Numbered from the stretch's first letter, positions 38,205 through 48,396 are shown. The stretch: DNA of 64,000 nucleotides from Pseudomonas matsuisoli (GCF_014647635.1 NZ_BMPO01000001.1:434001-498000); one strand, 5' to 3'. Notes: a model not told the origin generated them from the letters alone. Program-made: numbers and translations.

Positions 38205-39131
38205 ATGCGTTTTACCTTGCGCCAGCTTCAGGTGTTTGCAGCCGTTGCCCGGCAGGAAAGTGTGTCACGAGCAGCTGAATCGCTGGCTTTATCCCAGTCA
38301 GCGGCCAGTACTTCATTAGCAGAGCTCGAGCGGCAAAGTGGCTGCCTGCTGTTCGACCGCGCGGGAAAGAGGCTCAGCCTCAACGCTCTGGGCTCACAGC
38401 TTTTACCCAAGGCAGTATCCCTCCTCGATCAGGCGCGGGAAATAGAGGATTTGCTCAATGGTAAAAGTGGCTACGGCTCGCTTGTCGTGGGAGCAACGCT
38501 TACCATCGGTAACTATCTGGCAACCCGACTGATTGGCGAGTTCATGCAGCGGCACCCTGAATGCCAAGTGAAGCTTCAGGTGCAAAATACCGCGCATATC
38601 GTCCAGCAGATTCTCCACTATGAGCTTGATCTCGGCCTGATTGAGGGTGATTGCAATCACGATGAAGTAGAGATGCAGCACTGGATCGAGGATGAGCTGG
38701 TGGTCTTCTGCTCCCCGCGTCATCCACTGGCCAAGCAAGGCAAGGCATCACTCGATGAGTTGACAGGGGAAGCCTGGATTCTTCGAGAGCAAGGTTCGGG
38801 AACACGACTGACGTTCGACCAGGCGATGCGGCACTGCCGCTCGCGCCTGGATGTCCGCCTGGAACTCGAACACACCGAGGCGATTACGCGTGCGGTGGAG
38901 TCAGGCCTTGGCATTGGCTGCATATCAAGACTGGCCCTCAGGGACGCGTTCCTTCGCGGCAGTTTGGTGCCCTTGGAAACCCCGGAAATCGACCTTAGCC
39001 GGCAATTCTCTTTTATCTGGCACCGACAGAAATACCAGACAGCCGCGATGGCTGAGTTTCTCGACCAATGCCGAACAATGACGGCAGGCGTTTCGCGCAG
39101 CCATGAAATCGACCTTCCGCCGTTCGCTTGA
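38205..39131 (+). CDS. finR: LysR-type regulator FinR (activator of fpr)
   Basis: 308 aa LTTR. The N-terminal winged HTH is FTLRQLQVFAAVARQESVSRAAESLALSQSAASTSLAELERQSG, and the C-terminal half is a periplasmic-binding-protein-type effector domain. It is divergent from fpr, as finR is in P. putida and P. aeruginosa (PA3398 beside fpr PA3397), where it activates fpr on oxidative stress. No Shine-Dalgarno sequence is visible before the ATG, so the message may be leaderless or poorly translated. Confidence 0.88.
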   Translation: MRFTLRQLQVFAAVARQESVSRAAESLALSQSAASTSLAELERQSGCLLFDRAGKRLSLNALGSQLLPKAVSLLDQAREIEDLLNGKSGYGSLVVGATLTIGNYLATRLIGEFMQRHPECQVKLQVQNTAHIVQQILHYELDLGLIEGDCNHDEVEMQHWIEDELVVFCSPRHPLAKQGKASLDELTGEAWILREQGSGTRLTFDQAMRHCRSRLDVRLELEHTEAITRAVESGLGIGCISRLALRDAFLRGSLVPLETPEIDLSRQFSFIWHRQKYQTAAMAEFLDQCRTMTAGVSRSHEIDLPPFA

Positions 39132-39132
39132 T

Positions 39133-39783
39133 TCAAGCGCCAGGAATGGACTCCAGCTGCTGCAGTAATAAGGCAGCTTGGGTACGCGTTCGAACGCCAA
39201 GTTTTCGAAAGATCGCTGTTACATGCGCCTTGACCGTCGCCTCGGACACACTCAACTCATAAGCGATTTGCTTGTTCAGCAACCCTTCACACACCATGGT
39301 TAGAACGCGAAACTGCTGTGGTGTCAGGCTCGCAAGGCCATCGCTCGCAGCCCGCGCCTCTGGCGTGACGTCCACCGCGTCCAGGGCTTGGCTAGGCCAC
39401 CAAGCATCGCCATCTAGCACGGTTTGAACGGCCTGCTGAATGACTTCGAGCGCGCTCGATTTTGGAATGAAACCGATCGCACCGAACTCACGGGCGCGCG
39501 CCATCACTGCAGGCTCCTCCTCGGCAGATACCATCACGACCGGCACTTGAGGGTACTGGCCGCGCAACAAAACCAACCCGGAAAAGCCGTAAGCGCCCGG
39601 CATGTTGAGGTCCAGCAGCACCAGATCCCAATCGCCCTTCTTCCCGAGATGTAATTCGAGTTCTGAAATACTCGAGGCCTCGGTGAGGCGTGCAGCCTGC
39701 CCGATCCCCAACGTCAGCGCCTGCCGCATCGCACTACGAAACAGCGGGTGATCATCCGCGATGAGTATGTCGTAACCGGCCAT
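39133..39783 (-). CDS. erdR: LuxR/NarL-type response regulator (ErdR-like)
   Basis: 216 aa. The receiver domain has acidic residues in LIADDHPLF, the phospho-acceptor Asp in LVLLDLNMPGAYG, and the conserved Lys in GFIPKSSALEV. The C-terminal LuxR HTH is LTPQQFRVLTMVCEGLLNKQIAYELSVSEATVKAHVTAIFRKLGVRTRTQAA. The product and the neighbouring DTW-domain gene match ErdR (PA3604) and PA3605 of P. aeruginosa, where ErdR controls ethanol oxidation and acetate activation. The cognate kinase is not in the window. Confidence 0.82.
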   Translation of the reverse strand: MAGYDILIADDHPLFRSAMRQALTLGIGQAARLTEASSISELELHLGKKGDWDLVLLDLNMPGAYGFSGLVLLRGQYPQVPVVMVSAEEEPAVMARAREFGAIGFIPKSSALEVIQQAVQTVLDGDAWWPSQALDAVDVTPEARAASDGLASLTPQQFRVLTMVCEGLLNKQIAYELSVSEATVKAHVTAIFRKLGVRTRTQAALLLQQLESIPGA

Positions 39784-40017
39784 TAGGGCTTCCCTGATTG
39801 TTCTTTTTGAAGGCCAAACCTCAGCATCGGACTGTTGATCCCGTCGACACCGGAGCAGCGACTGTCAACGACATCCACTGATGCTTTTGCGGACGCAGCA
39901 TGACGAGCAGGCCTTGCGGGGTCAAGTGAACGACAGAGAGGAACTCGCCATGGCCGGCAGGACCAACCATACATTGGTAAGCTGTACGGGCTACGGAGAT
40001 GCCGGAAAACAACTGCC

Positions 40018-40734
40018 TTACAAAAACGCCTTTACCGCGGCATGGGTGGCATTCTCGGCATCTACAGGCAGACCGCGTTTTGCCAGCAGGTAGCGTTCGC
40101 TGAACAAGTCCAGGTAGGCATCCAATGCATGCCCGGCACGTGCATCGCCTGCCAGCTCGAGGCACAACGCCGCCACTTCAGCGGTACACAGGTGGTCCTC
40201 TCGCTTCGAACGACGCAGGCGATATCGGGAGAGCTGCTCAGGTTGCAGGCTGAGCACAGGAAACCGATCAAGGTATGGACTCTTGCGAAACATCTTGCGC
40301 GCCTCGGTCCAGGTTGCGTCGAGGAGAATGAAAAGCGGACGCCGCGAGGATTTTCCGGCCCCATCGACGGAAGACATAACGCGCTTGGGTTCAACGAATT
40401 CGCCCGGAAAGACTACGAACGGCTGCCACTGTGGATCATCCAGAAGTTGCAGCAGTGCAGCATCCACCGAGGTCCGCGACCATCCGAAGGCGAACGTGTC
40501 AGACACGAGATCCGCGATGAGCCAGCCCGTATTACTGGGTTTGAGCGGTTCCACATCGTGCATCAATAAGCAGACACCCGCACGACTGGACACCACTGGG
40601 CACATGCTACAAAAGCAATGGCTGCGCAGCACCCGGCATCCTTCGCATCGATCCGTCCGCGAGCCGCGCGCCCGAAAGGGCTTGATTGCCCGAGCGAGCC
40701 GCTGGGCTCGTAACTTCGCTACCGCATGAACCAC
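40018..40734 (-). CDS. DTW domain-containing protein (tRNA aminocarboxypropyltransferase family)
   Basis: About 238 aa. Cysteines in RCEGCRVLRSHCFC form the N-terminal zinc-like motif, and the family-naming signature is LDATWTEARKM, with RKSPYLDRFPVLSL. Relatives (TapT/DTWD) transfer an acp group from SAM to uridine in tRNA. The start is uncertain: GTG at 40734 begins at the conserved HAVAKLRAQRL segment, while ATG codons at 40782 and 40794 would add 16-20 residues (with a CAYC motif). It is divergent from the small secreted-protein gene at 40871. Confidence 0.8.
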   Translation of the reverse strand: MVHAVAKLRAQRLARAIKPFRARGSRTDRCEGCRVLRSHCFCSMCPVVSSRAGVCLLMHDVEPLKPSNTGWLIADLVSDTFAFGWSRTSVDAALLQLLDDPQWQPFVVFPGEFVEPKRVMSSVDGAGKSSRRPLFILLDATWTEARKMFRKSPYLDRFPVLSLQPEQLSRYRLRRSKREDHLCTAEVAALCLELAGDARAGHALDAYLDLFSERYLLAKRGLPVDAENATHAAVKAFL

Positions 40735-40870
40735 GAACGTGCCCCGCTCTGATAAACAATAAGCGCAGGATGCGCTACTCATCTCACCGGGCATTTGCGT
40801 AGCCAACCGTGAGAACATCGAGACTCTACTATGGTCGAACCTGACTCGCTTAATTTCATGGAGGCCTAAC

Positions 40871-41272
40871 ATGCGCCGCGTTACTTTCACCGCTCTTTTC
40901 CTCGCGCTGACCTTGCCTGCCGTACATGCAGCATCATTAAAGGAAATGGAGTTAGGCGAGCTGTTGAACAAAGTCGCCAAGGAAAGCAGTGTTGGAACAC
41001 CTCGCGCCATCAACGAAAATATCCTGGATCGTGGCTATACCGTCGATGGTAGTGAGCTGGTGAACCACTTGAGCGTGCTCCCCGCTCACGCGGAGCAAAT
41101 GCGCGCTAACAAAGGCTCAATGCGTGAACAACTCTCGCGTAGCGTCTGCAACAACTCAGGCTTTCGTCAGCTAATGGACCGCGGTGCGACGCTTCGATAC
41201 GAATTCAGCGAATACCAAAGTAATAGCCCCATCAGCCGAGAGCGGTTCACGAAGTCGGATTGCGGCGCCTGA
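40871..41272 (+). CDS. Small exported protein, QSregVF-like family
   Basis: 133 aa. A clean signal peptide (MRRVTFTALFLALTLPAVHA, cleavage after AHA) is followed by a ~110 residue domain with AINENILDRGYTVDGSELVNHLSV, two cysteines (SVCNNSGF, KSDCGA) that could form a disulphide, and LRYEFSEYQSN. It resembles the Pseudomonas putative quorum-sensing-regulated virulence factor family (PA3611 type). That is a resemblance from memory, so function should be treated as unknown. Location: periplasm or secreted. Confidence 0.7.
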   Translation: MRRVTFTALFLALTLPAVHAASLKEMELGELLNKVAKESSVGTPRAINENILDRGYTVDGSELVNHLSVLPAHAEQMRANKGSMREQLSRSVCNNSGFRQLMDRGATLRYEFSEYQSNSPISRERFTKSDCGA

Positions 41273-41634
41273 TTCGAGCTGAAGGACTACGGTAATCCGA
41301 AACACGACAGCCCGAACACGTAACGCGGCTTGCTTCAATAGATGCCTCTGCGGGATGCGTTCCGGGCCGTGCTCACCACAGCCCGCACCGCTCTCTGCTC
41401 GCAGAATTCGCCCATAGGAAAATGCTGCCCAGCTGGATTGAACGAACAGCGCTACGCGTGAAGAGCGAAGTTGCGCGCGGGAAAACAGCATCTGGGGATG
41501 GCGCAATGGGTGTACGACGACAGCGCGGCTCAACTTGAGCACGAGCTATGGCGCTAGAAAACCTGACGCAGCGCCGCAAAGAGCGCTTCGACCATTGCGG
41601 CCCGGATCGTCAACGCTCGCAGTTCCTAGCCGGA
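41273..41634. other. Intergenic region of 362 bp, no gene seen
   Basis: It lies between convergent genes (the small secreted protein and recX). Only short overlapping frames occur, none with a credible start or family motif. No clear terminator hairpin or REP copy was found. Confidence 0.5.
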
Positions 41635-42096
41635 TCATTCATCCAGGCGGCCCCTGAATAACCGACCGATCTGATCAAGTGAAAATCCTCGATAGGCAAG
41701 AAACCGCGCTTGCTTGGCTTGTTCCTGAGGAGTTTGCGGCAGAGATTTGAATTTGCGCCGCCAGACTTCACGAAGCCCATCGGCCCAATCAATGTCGGCT
41801 TCATCGAGTGCAACTACGACCCTATCTCTTGGCAGACCTCGCTGGCCGAGCTCTTCACGTATTCGCACCGGACCATAGCCCGCGCGGGCGCGACTGCTTA
41901 TGTAGCTTTCGAGGTAGCGGGACTCATCGAGGAGACCCTCCTCCGCCAATCGCGCCAACTCAGATTCAATGAGATTCTCGGGCGCCCCACGCTGGCGCAG
42001 CTTACGCCCAAGCTCGACAAGTCCATGCTCCCGGCGGGCAAGCAAATCCATTGCTGCACGCCGAACTGCCACGGGCGTGTCGAGTATGACAGCCAT
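41635..42096 (-). CDS. recX: Recombination regulatory protein RecX
   Basis: 153 aa, built of three-helix RecX repeats: [44 protein letters not shown], and [16 protein letters not shown] at the C-terminus. RecX binds and inhibits RecA filaments. It starts 2 bp after the recA stop codon and would be co-expressed from the LexA-controlled recA promoter. It is intact although recA in this sequence is not. Confidence 0.95.
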   Translation of the reverse strand: MAVILDTPVAVRRAAMDLLARREHGLVELGRKLRQRGAPENLIESELARLAEEGLLDESRYLESYISSRARAGYGPVRIREELGQRGLPRDRVVVALDEADIDWADGLREVWRRKFKSLPQTPQEQAKQARFLAYRGFSLDQIGRLFRGRLDE

Positions 42097-42098
42097 GA

Positions 42099-43075
42099 TC
42101 AGACGTCGACGTCAGCCACGTCGTCTACTGGGGTTTCCGCTTTCTTGCTCGACACCAACAGCTTGTCGCGAATCTGCTTCTCGATGCCATTACCTATCTC
42201 AGCATTGTCTGCCAGATACTTGGCTGCGTTCGCCTTACCCTGCCCAATCTTGTTGCCTTGATAGCTATACCAAGCACCGGACTTTTCCAGCAATCCGAGC
42301 TGGACGCCCAGGTCGATGACCTCGCCATGGCGGTAAATGCCTTTGCCATAGAGGATCTGGAATTCAGCCTGACGGAAAGGCGGTGCCACTTTGTTCTTGA
42401 CGACTTTTACTCGCGTCTCGCTACCGACGACTTCATCTCCCTCCTTGACCGCACCTGTACGGCGAATATCGAGGCGAACGGAGGAGTAGAACTTGAGCGC
42501 ATTACCCCCAGTCCCAGGCAATTGGCGTGCTTGATGTTACCGGTGATCTTACGCAGCGCCTGCGACATCAGGCGCGCCTGGAGACCTACGTGGGCGTCGC
42601 CCATTTCACCCTCAATCTCCGCCTTCGGAACCAGTGCTGCCACGGAATCGACGATGATCACGTCGACTGCGTTAGAGCGGACCAGCATGTCGGTAATTTC
42701 AAGAGCCTGTTCACCAGTGTCAGGCTGTGACACCAACAGGTCATCGACGTTGACGCCTAGCTTGCCTGCGTAATCGGGATCGAGCGCGTGCTCGGCATCG
42801 ACGAACGCGCAGGTCGCGCCCTGCTTCTGCGCTTCGGCGATGACCGACAGCGTAAGCGTGGTTTTACCCGAGGACTCTGGACCGTAGATTTCGACGATAC
42901 GCCCTTTAGGCAGTCCGCCTATGCCAAGCGCGATATCGAGCCCAAGCGAACCGGTGGAAATGGCTGGAATAGCCTGGCGATCGTGATCGCCCATGCGCAT
43001 GACCGCGCCCTTGCCAAACTGCTTTTCAATTTGACCCAGCGCAGCGGACAACGCGCGCTTTTTATTCTCATCCAT
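42099..43075 (-). pseudogene. recA: recA, disrupted by a 61 bp net deletion with frameshift
   Basis: The first part ([20 protein letters not shown], Walker [10 protein letters not shown], through [12 protein letters not shown], about 187 residues from 43075) and the last part ([20 protein letters not shown] to the stop at 42099) are normal Pseudomonas RecA, but in different frames. At about 42513-42514, the segment that should read [21 protein letters not shown] is missing and only two bases remain. This segment is DNA-binding loop L2. As written, the product would be ~222 aa with 35 aberrant C-terminal residues. Start ATG at 43075 has GAGGT upstream. Real mutation or sequence error cannot be told apart here. 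Confidence 0.88.
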
Positions 43076-43120
43076 CAAGATAACCTCGTATGTTCGAGCG
43101 GGCCCACGGCCACGAAATAA

Positions 43121-43136
43121 CTGTATAAGTAGACAG
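43121..43136. promoter_or_regulatory. LexA (SOS) box upstream of recA
   Basis: CTGTATAAGTAGACAG fits the LexA consensus CTGT-N8-ACAG exactly. It lies 46 bp upstream of the recA ATG, in the promoter region, and implies SOS control of recA-recX. Confidence 0.88.
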
Positions 43137-43163
43137 TATTAGAGCACATGCCCAACCAGTCGC

Positions 43164-43670
43164 CTACCCCTGCCCAGGAATTTCTCCTGCACAAAGATGC
43201 AAAAGACCGTGCAATGCGCACAATATCGTCTGATGGCGGACGGCCGCACGGTCCCCCTCGAACAAATGCCGCTGTGCATAGAGCCGCGCCCCGTCGGTCC
43301 ACGCGAGCCAGACGGTCCCCACAGGCTTTTCCGGCGATCCACCGCTGGGCCCCGCAATGCCACTGACCGCGACTGAAAACCGCGCCCCGCTCTTGCGCTG
43401 CGCCGCCCGCGCCATCGATTCGACAACCTCGCGACTCACGGCCCCCGGAGCTGAAAAGAGTGCTTCCGGCACTTCCAACTGCGCGGTTTTCTGTGCGTTG
43501 GAATAGGTGATGTAGCCGGCTTCGAACCAGGCCGAACTGCCTGCGACACGCGTTATCGCCTCAGCAATACCGCCACCGGTGCACGACTCGGCGGTAGCGA
43601 CCTGCGCGTCCAGCCGTTGAAGATAAGCGCCGAGCTGTGTTGAAAGCTGATTGATTTCGTCCACTGCCAT
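43164..43670 (-). CDS. pncC: CinA-family nicotinamide-nucleotide amidohydrolase PncC
   Basis: 168 aa single-domain CinA C-terminal protein that deamidates NMN to NaMN in NAD recycling. Diagnostic motifs are [39 protein letters not shown] (with the catalytic-region ESCTGG), [23 protein letters not shown] and a final HLCAGE tail. ATG 43670 has GGAG immediately adjacent; GTG 43664 has the same GGAG at a better 6 nt spacing and may be the real start. It lies between recA and mutS, as in P. aeruginosa (PA3618). Confidence 0.92.
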   Translation of the reverse strand: MAVDEINQLSTQLGAYLQRLDAQVATAESCTGGGIAEAITRVAGSSAWFEAGYITYSNAQKTAQLEVPEALFSAPGAVSREVVESMARAAQRKSGARFSVAVSGIAGPSGGSPEKPVGTVWLAWTDGARLYAQRHLFEGDRAAVRHQTILCALHGLLHLCAGEIPGQG

Positions 43671-43734
43671 CTCCGGGGTTAAGCGGGCCAGGGGGATACC
43701 GTACACTAGCGGCTTTTGTGCGCAAGGTCCGGAA

Positions 43735-46308
43735 ATGAGTCAAAGCGATCTCAGCCATCACACCCCGATGATGCAGCAATATTGGCGGCTGAAGAACCAA
43801 CATCCCGACCAGTTGATGTTCTATCGAATGGGCGACTTCTACGAACTCTTCTACGAAGATGCGAAGAAGGCGGCTCGCTTGCTGGACATCACGCTTACAG
43901 CGCGGGGCCAGTCCGCGGGCAGCGCCATTCCCATGGCGGGGATTCCGTTCCATTCGGCCGAAGGATACCTTGCCCGACTCGTCAAACTCGGCGAGTCCGT
44001 GGTCATCTGCGAACAGACGGGCGACCCCGCCACTAGCAAGGGTCCAGTAGAGCGCCAGGTGGTGCGCATCATCACGCCGGGCACCGTCAGCGATGAAGCC
44101 TTGCTGGATGAGCGCCGCGACAACCTGCTCGCCGCTGTGGTGGGCGATGAGCGATTGTTTGGTTTGGCGGTCCTGGATATTGCCAGTGGGCGCTTCAGCG
44201 TGCTGGAAATGTCCGCTTGGGAAAGTCTGCTGGCGGAACTGGAACGACTCAACCCGGCTGAGCTGCTCATTCCCGATGACTGGCCGCAGGGTTTGCCTGC
44301 GGAAAAACGCCGTGGCGTTCGACGTCGTGCGCCTTGGGATTTCGACCGGGACAGTGCCCATAAGAGCCTTTGCCAGCAGTTTGGCACCCAGGATCTCAAA
44401 GGCTTCGGCTGCGAGGGGCTCAAGCTGGCGATTGGCGCTGCAGGTTGCTTGCTTTCGTATGCGAAGGAAACCCAGCGCACTGCCCTGCCGCACCTGCGCG
44501 GACTTCGCCACGAAAGGCTTGGTGACACGGTCATCCTGGACGGTGCGAGCCGTCGAAACCTTGAATTGGACACTAACCTGTCCGGTGGGCGCGAGAATAC
44601 GTTGCAATCCGTCGTAGATCGCTGCCAGACCGCAATGGGTAGCCGCCTGCTGACGCGCTGGCTCAACCGCCCGTTGCGCGACCACTCGATTCTTCAGGCC
44701 AGGCAAAACTCGATCACCTGCCTACTCGAACATTACCGTTTCGAAAATCTCCAACCACTTCTCAAAGAGATTGGCGATGTAGAGCGCATTCTGGCGCGCA
44801 TCGGCCTGCGCAACGCGCGCCCGCGTGACCTGGCGAGACTGCGTGACGCGTTGTCGGTGCTTCCCGACCTGCAGCACAACATGCGCGAGCTGGTTGCGTC
44901 GCATCTGGGTGAGCTCGCAGAAAGTATCCGTACATATCCAGAGCTAGCGGCGTTGCTAGCGAGTGCTGTCGTCGACAATCCCCCAGCGGTAATCCGCGAT
45001 GGCGGCGTATTGAAGATGGGATACGACGCCGAACTGGACGAACTCCTTTCGCTAAGCGAAAACGCCGGGCAGTTCCTGATGGACCTGGAGGTTCGCGAGC
45101 GCGAGCGGACCGGGCTATCCAACCTCAAGGTCGGATATAACCGCATCCACGGCTACTACATCGAGCTACCGCGTACCCAAGCAGAACAGGCGCCAGTCGA
45201 TTACATCCGTCGGCAAACGCTCAAAGGAGCCGAACGCTTCATCACCCCAGAATTGAAGGCATTCGAAGACAAAGCATTGTCTGCGAAAAGTCGGGCGCTG
45301 GCCCGAGAAAAAATGCTTTACGAGCAACTCCTGGAGACATTGATCCAGGCGCTGGCTCCGCTTCAGGAGACGGCTGCTGCGCTGGCGGAGTTGGACGTAC
45401 TGGCGAACCTTGCCGAACGCGCCCTGACCCTGGATTTCAGCCGCCCGACCTTCGTTGAAGACACTTGTCTCAACATCGAGCAAGGGCGTCATCCTGTTGT
45501 CGAGCAGGTACTGGAAACGCCATTCGTCGCCAACGACCTCAAGCTTGACCAGAACACGCGAATGCTCGTGATCACCGGCCCGAACATGGGTGGTAAGTCC
45601 ACTTATATGCGCCAGACCGCCTTGATCGTTCTTCTCGCACACATCGGCAGCTTCGTGCCCGCTGCTCGCTGCGAGCTTTCGATCGTCGACCGGATCTTTA
45701 CGCGTATCGGTTCGTCCGACGACCTCGCGGGCGGGCGCTCGACCTTCATGGTGGAAATGAGCGAAACCGCGAATATCCTTCATAACGCCACGGACCGTAG
45801 CTTGGTCCTGATGGATGAAGTGGGTCGCGGCACCAGCACATTCGACGGCCTCTCTCTTGCGTGGTCTGCAGCCGAGCACCTCGCCAAGCTACGCGCATGG
45901 ACACTGTTCGCCACGCATTACTTTGAGCTTACGGTTCTGCCTGAGAGTGAGCCGCTGGTGGCTAACGTCCACCTCAGCGCGACCGAGCACAAAGAACGAA
46001 TCGTCTTTCTGCACCACGTACTGCCAGGCCCGGCCAGCCAAAGCTATGGCTTGGCTGTCGCCCAGCTTGCCGGGGTGCCGAATGGCGTGATCGACCGAGC
46101 GCGTGAACATTTGGCTCGCCTGGAAACGACGAGCCTGCCTCACCAACCTCTGCGCACTGAGCCGGGCCGCCCGCCGGCGCCTCTGCAAAGCGATCTTTTC
46201 GCCGCGCTTCCCCACCCTGTGCTGGATGAACTGGACCGTATGGAGCCCGATAACATGACGCCGCGCCAAGCGCTCGAATTGTTATATGCATGGAAGCAGC
46301 GGATCTGA
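43735..46308 (+). CDS. mutS: DNA mismatch repair protein MutS
   Basis: 857 aa mismatch sensor ATPase. The mismatch-binding Phe-X-Glu is in [16 protein letters not shown]. Connector, lever and clamp domains follow. The ATPase domain has Walker [15 protein letters not shown], signature [16 protein letters not shown] and Walker [18 protein letters not shown]. The C-terminus ([16 protein letters not shown]) includes a beta-clamp-type motif and the dimer helix region. ATG at 43735 has AGGTCCGGAA upstream; the longer frame from 43651 overlaps the divergent pncC gene. No lesion is seen in mutS. Confidence 0.97.
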   Translation: MSQSDLSHHTPMMQQYWRLKNQHPDQLMFYRMGDFYELFYEDAKKAARLLDITLTARGQSAGSAIPMAGIPFHSAEGYLARLVKLGESVVICEQTGDPATSKGPVERQVVRIITPGTVSDEALLDERRDNLLAAVVGDERLFGLAVLDIASGRFSVLEMSAWESLLAELERLNPAELLIPDDWPQGLPAEKRRGVRRRAPWDFDRDSAHKSLCQQFGTQDLKGFGCEGLKLAIGAAGCLLSYAKETQRTALPHLRGLRHERLGDTVILDGASRRNLELDTNLSGGRENTLQSVVDRCQTAMGSRLLTRWLNRPLRDHSILQARQNSITCLLEHYRFENLQPLLKEIGDVERILARIGLRNARPRDLARLRDALSVLPDLQHNMRELVASHLGELAESIRTYPELAALLASAVVDNPPAVIRDGGVLKMGYDAELDELLSLSENAGQFLMDLEVRERERTGLSNLKVGYNRIHGYYIELPRTQAEQAPVDYIRRQTLKGAERFITPELKAFEDKALSAKSRALAREKMLYEQLLETLIQALAPLQETAAALAELDVLANLAERALTLDFSRPTFVEDTCLNIEQGRHPVVEQVLETPFVANDLKLDQNTRMLVITGPNMGGKSTYMRQTALIVLLAHIGSFVPAARCELSIVDRIFTRIGSSDDLAGGRSTFMVEMSETANILHNATDRSLVLMDEVGRGTSTFDGLSLAWSAAEHLAKLRAWTLFATHYFELTVLPESEPLVANVHLSATEHKERIVFLHHVLPGPASQSYGLAVAQLAGVPNGVIDRAREHLARLETTSLPHQPLRTEPGRPPAPLQSDLFAALPHPVLDELDRMEPDNMTPRQALELLYAWKQRI

Positions 46309-46440
46309 CATAGATTCAAACAAGCTGATAGAATCCCGCGCGCTTAAGAATCGCCGGTCCCACAGCCTGAGCCGATGCGATCGTATTCCGGTCGAACCTG
46401 CTGCGTAGACAGCGATCGACCGCCCGAGGAGAGAATCTGA

Positions 46441-46764
46441 ATGACCTTCGTCGTCACCGACAACTGCATCAAGTGCAAATACACCGATTGCGTGGAAGTC
46501 TGCCCGGTGGACTGCTTCTATGAAGGCCCTAATTTCCTGGTCATTCATCCGGATGAATGCATCGACTGCGCGCTCTGCGAACCCGAGTGCCCGGCCCAGG
46601 CGATCTTCTCCGAAGACGAAGTGCCAGACGGGATGCAGAACTTTGTTGAATTGAATGCGGAACTGGCGGAAGTCTGGACCAACATTACCGAGCGTAAAGA
46701 TCCACTACCGGATGCGGCAGAGTGGGACGGTAAGAAGGACAAACTGCAACATCTGGAGCGCTAA
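46441..46764 (+). CDS. fdxA: 7Fe-8S ferredoxin FdxA
   Basis: 107 aa. Cluster cysteines are in [21 protein letters not shown] (3Fe-4S/4Fe-4S pattern) and [16 protein letters not shown]. The long C-terminal tail and length match Azotobacter-type 7Fe ferredoxin I. It may donate to or accept electrons from Fpr, encoded at 37.3 kb. GAGGAGA lies before the ATG. Downstream is rsmZ on the other strand, as in P. aeruginosa PA3621. Confidence 0.96.
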   Translation: MTFVVTDNCIKCKYTDCVEVCPVDCFYEGPNFLVIHPDECIDCALCEPECPAQAIFSEDEVPDGMQNFVELNAELAEVWTNITERKDPLPDAAEWDGKKDKLQHLER

Positions 46765-46937
46765 GGCGCTCCCGGATCGAAGCCCACCTTTGCGATAAAG
46801 CTATTCACTCAAAGCCTGCACTGCGTTTTCTTCTTGCCAGCGTGAGCCATGTGTGCGATGCAAGCGCTCCCGCTCTCATGGATCGGCAGGCTTCATCGCA
46901 GTGAACAGCGTGACGCACTTGTGGGCTTTTTTTGGGC

Positions 46938-47064
46938 AAAAAAAGGGGCGGGTTTGACCCCGCCCACCTTTTGTCCCTGTCCTTTAACTCCACCATCTTC
47001 CTGATGTGCCATATCCAGTTGGCATTCCTACCAGCGTCCTGCCGGTTGCGTCGTCCTTGGACAC
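46938..47064 (-). ncRNA. rsmZ: RsmZ small regulatory RNA
   Basis: The minus strand between fdxA and rpoS contains at least seven GGA motifs within ~120 nt, several in hairpin loops: CATC-AGGAA-GATG and ACCGGC-AGGAC-GCTGGT. It ends in a strong terminator (GGGCGGG-loop-CCCGCCC followed by seven U, 46938-46965). The position between fdxA and rpoS is that of rsmZ in Pseudomonas. The RNA sequesters RsmA/CsrA and is activated by GacA. The 5' end is estimated from a TAATAT -10 box about 8 nt upstream (47072-47077). Confidence 0.85.
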
Positions 47065-47225
47065 AGATGCGATATTAATGATTCCCCGGATGCCGGCAAT
47101 CCCGCCATTTACAGGTACCAGGCACTTCCCAGTCATTTGAAGTCCTCTAACCTACTGATTTTAAGAAACTAATTATCCAAATTTCAGCATGTACTCACGA
47201 AGCTGGGCGGCATGCTTACCTACTA

Positions 47226-47243
47226 TGTAGGCCATGGCTTACA
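47226..47243. promoter_or_regulatory. GacA upstream activating sequence for rsmZ
   Basis: On the minus strand, TGTAAG-CCATGG-CCTACA matches the GacA box TGTAAG-N6-CTTACA with one difference. It lies about 170 bp upstream of the inferred rsmZ start, the usual distance. Confidence 0.8.
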
Positions 47244-47359
47244 TACCCTATGGGCAATTCGTATACACCAGAGCGCTTTGTCGCTGCGTCCCTTCCCGGC
47301 CACCTTAATACGCCGCCCGCAGTCAGTTCGAGCGAAATCCCTGCCTAAACGTATGCGCA

Positions 47360-47390
47360 CAAAAAAGGCGCCCCGCGGGGCGCCTCGATT
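47360..47390 (-). terminator. Intrinsic terminator of rpoS
   Basis: Perfect palindromic stem AGGCGCCCCGCGGGGCGCCT followed on the minus strand by six T. It lies 15-40 nt after the rpoS stop. Confidence 0.92.
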
Positions 47391-47403
47391 TACCAGTGCG
47401 GAG

Positions 47404-48396
47404 CTACTGGAAAAGCGCATCACTGGAAAGCCCATTGCGCTCGAGAATCTCACGTAGACGCTTCAATGCTTCCACCTGGATCTGCCGTACACGCTCACGG
47501 GTAAGGCCAATGCCCTGCCCTACTTCCTCGAGTGTGCTGCTTTCGTGACCACGCAGTCCAAATCGCCGGACAACGACTTCCCGTTGTTTTTCGGTAAGTT
47601 CGGAAAGCCACTGATCGATGCTCTGACTCAGGTCATCGTCCTGCAGCAGCTCGCAAGGATCGGTGGGGCGATCGTCGGTCAGCGTATCCAGCAGCGTCTT
47701 GTCCGAGTCGGGCCCCAGGAACACATCCACCGAGGATACCCGCTCGTTGAGGCCGAGCATGCGCTTGACCTCGCCGACTGGCTTGTCGAGTAGGTTGGCA
47801 ATTTCTTCGGGGGACGGTTCGTGATCGAGCTTCTGAGTGAGCTCCCTGGCAGCGCGCAGGTAGACGTTCAACTCTTTGACTACATGGATCGGCAGGCGAA
47901 TGGTCCGGGTCTGGTTCATGATTGCGCGTTCGATGGTCTGTCGAATCCACCATGTCGCATAGGTCGAGAATCGAAATCCTCTCTCTGGGTCGAATTTCTC
48001 GACCGCTCGAATAAGACCGAGGTTGCCTTCTTCAATCAGATCCAGCAGCGAAAGGCCACGATTGATGTAGCGTCGCGCGATCTTTACAACCAGTCGAAGG
48101 TTGCTTTCGATCATCCGCTTTCGTCCAGCTGCATCACCCTTTTGCGCCAAACGCGCAAAATGGACTTCTTCTTCCGGCGTTAGAAGAGGTGAAAAACCTA
48201 TTTCGTTGAGATAGAGCTGAGTGGCATCGAGTACGCGATTTTGATCCACATAGCGAGCAGTGTGTGCTGATACCGACGCCAGAGCACCGCGCGTCTTCTT
48301 ACCTGCGCGTGCCTCCCCCCCAGGAGTGGAACCATGCCCCATGAGGAGCATTTCTTCGTCGATCTCAAATCGAGGCGCTTCTTGGTCGAGAGCCAT
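47404..48396 (-). CDS. rpoS: RNA polymerase sigma factor RpoS
   Basis: 330 aa sigma-38, master regulator of stationary phase and general stress. Sigma region 1.2 is [50 protein letters not shown], region 2.4 is [18 protein letters not shown], and region 4 is [30 protein letters not shown]. The start [11 protein letters not shown] follows the standard pattern. It lies downstream of nlpD, whose coding region usually contains the main rpoS promoter, and upstream of rsmZ. Confidence 0.97.
   Translation of the reverse strand: MALDQEAPRFEIDEEMLLMGHGSTPGGEARAGKKTRGALASVSAHTARYVDQNRVLDATQLYLNEIGFSPLLTPEEEVHFARLAQKGDAAGRKRMIESNLRLVVKIARRYINRGLSLLDLIEEGNLGLIRAVEKFDPERGFRFSTYATWWIRQTIERAIMNQTRTIRLPIHVVKELNVYLRAARELTQKLDHEPSPEEIANLLDKPVGEVKRMLGLNERVSSVDVFLGPDSDKTLLDTLTDDRPTDPCELLQDDDLSQSIDQWLSELTEKQREVVVRRFGLRGHESSTLEEVGQGIGLTRERVRQIQVEALKRLREILERNGLSSDALFQ

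Noticed and set aside
42099-42521. A separate short gene encoding the C-terminal RecA part
   Set aside because: It begins mid-domain with no ribosome binding site; it is the downstream half of the disrupted recA.
43561-44706. 381-codon minus-strand frame across pncC and mutS
   Set aside because: Antisense to clearly conserved MutS domains; no recognisable domain of its own.
47212-47457. 81-codon plus-strand frame near the rpoS end
   Set aside because: It overlaps the GacA box, the rpoS terminator and the rpoS 3' end.
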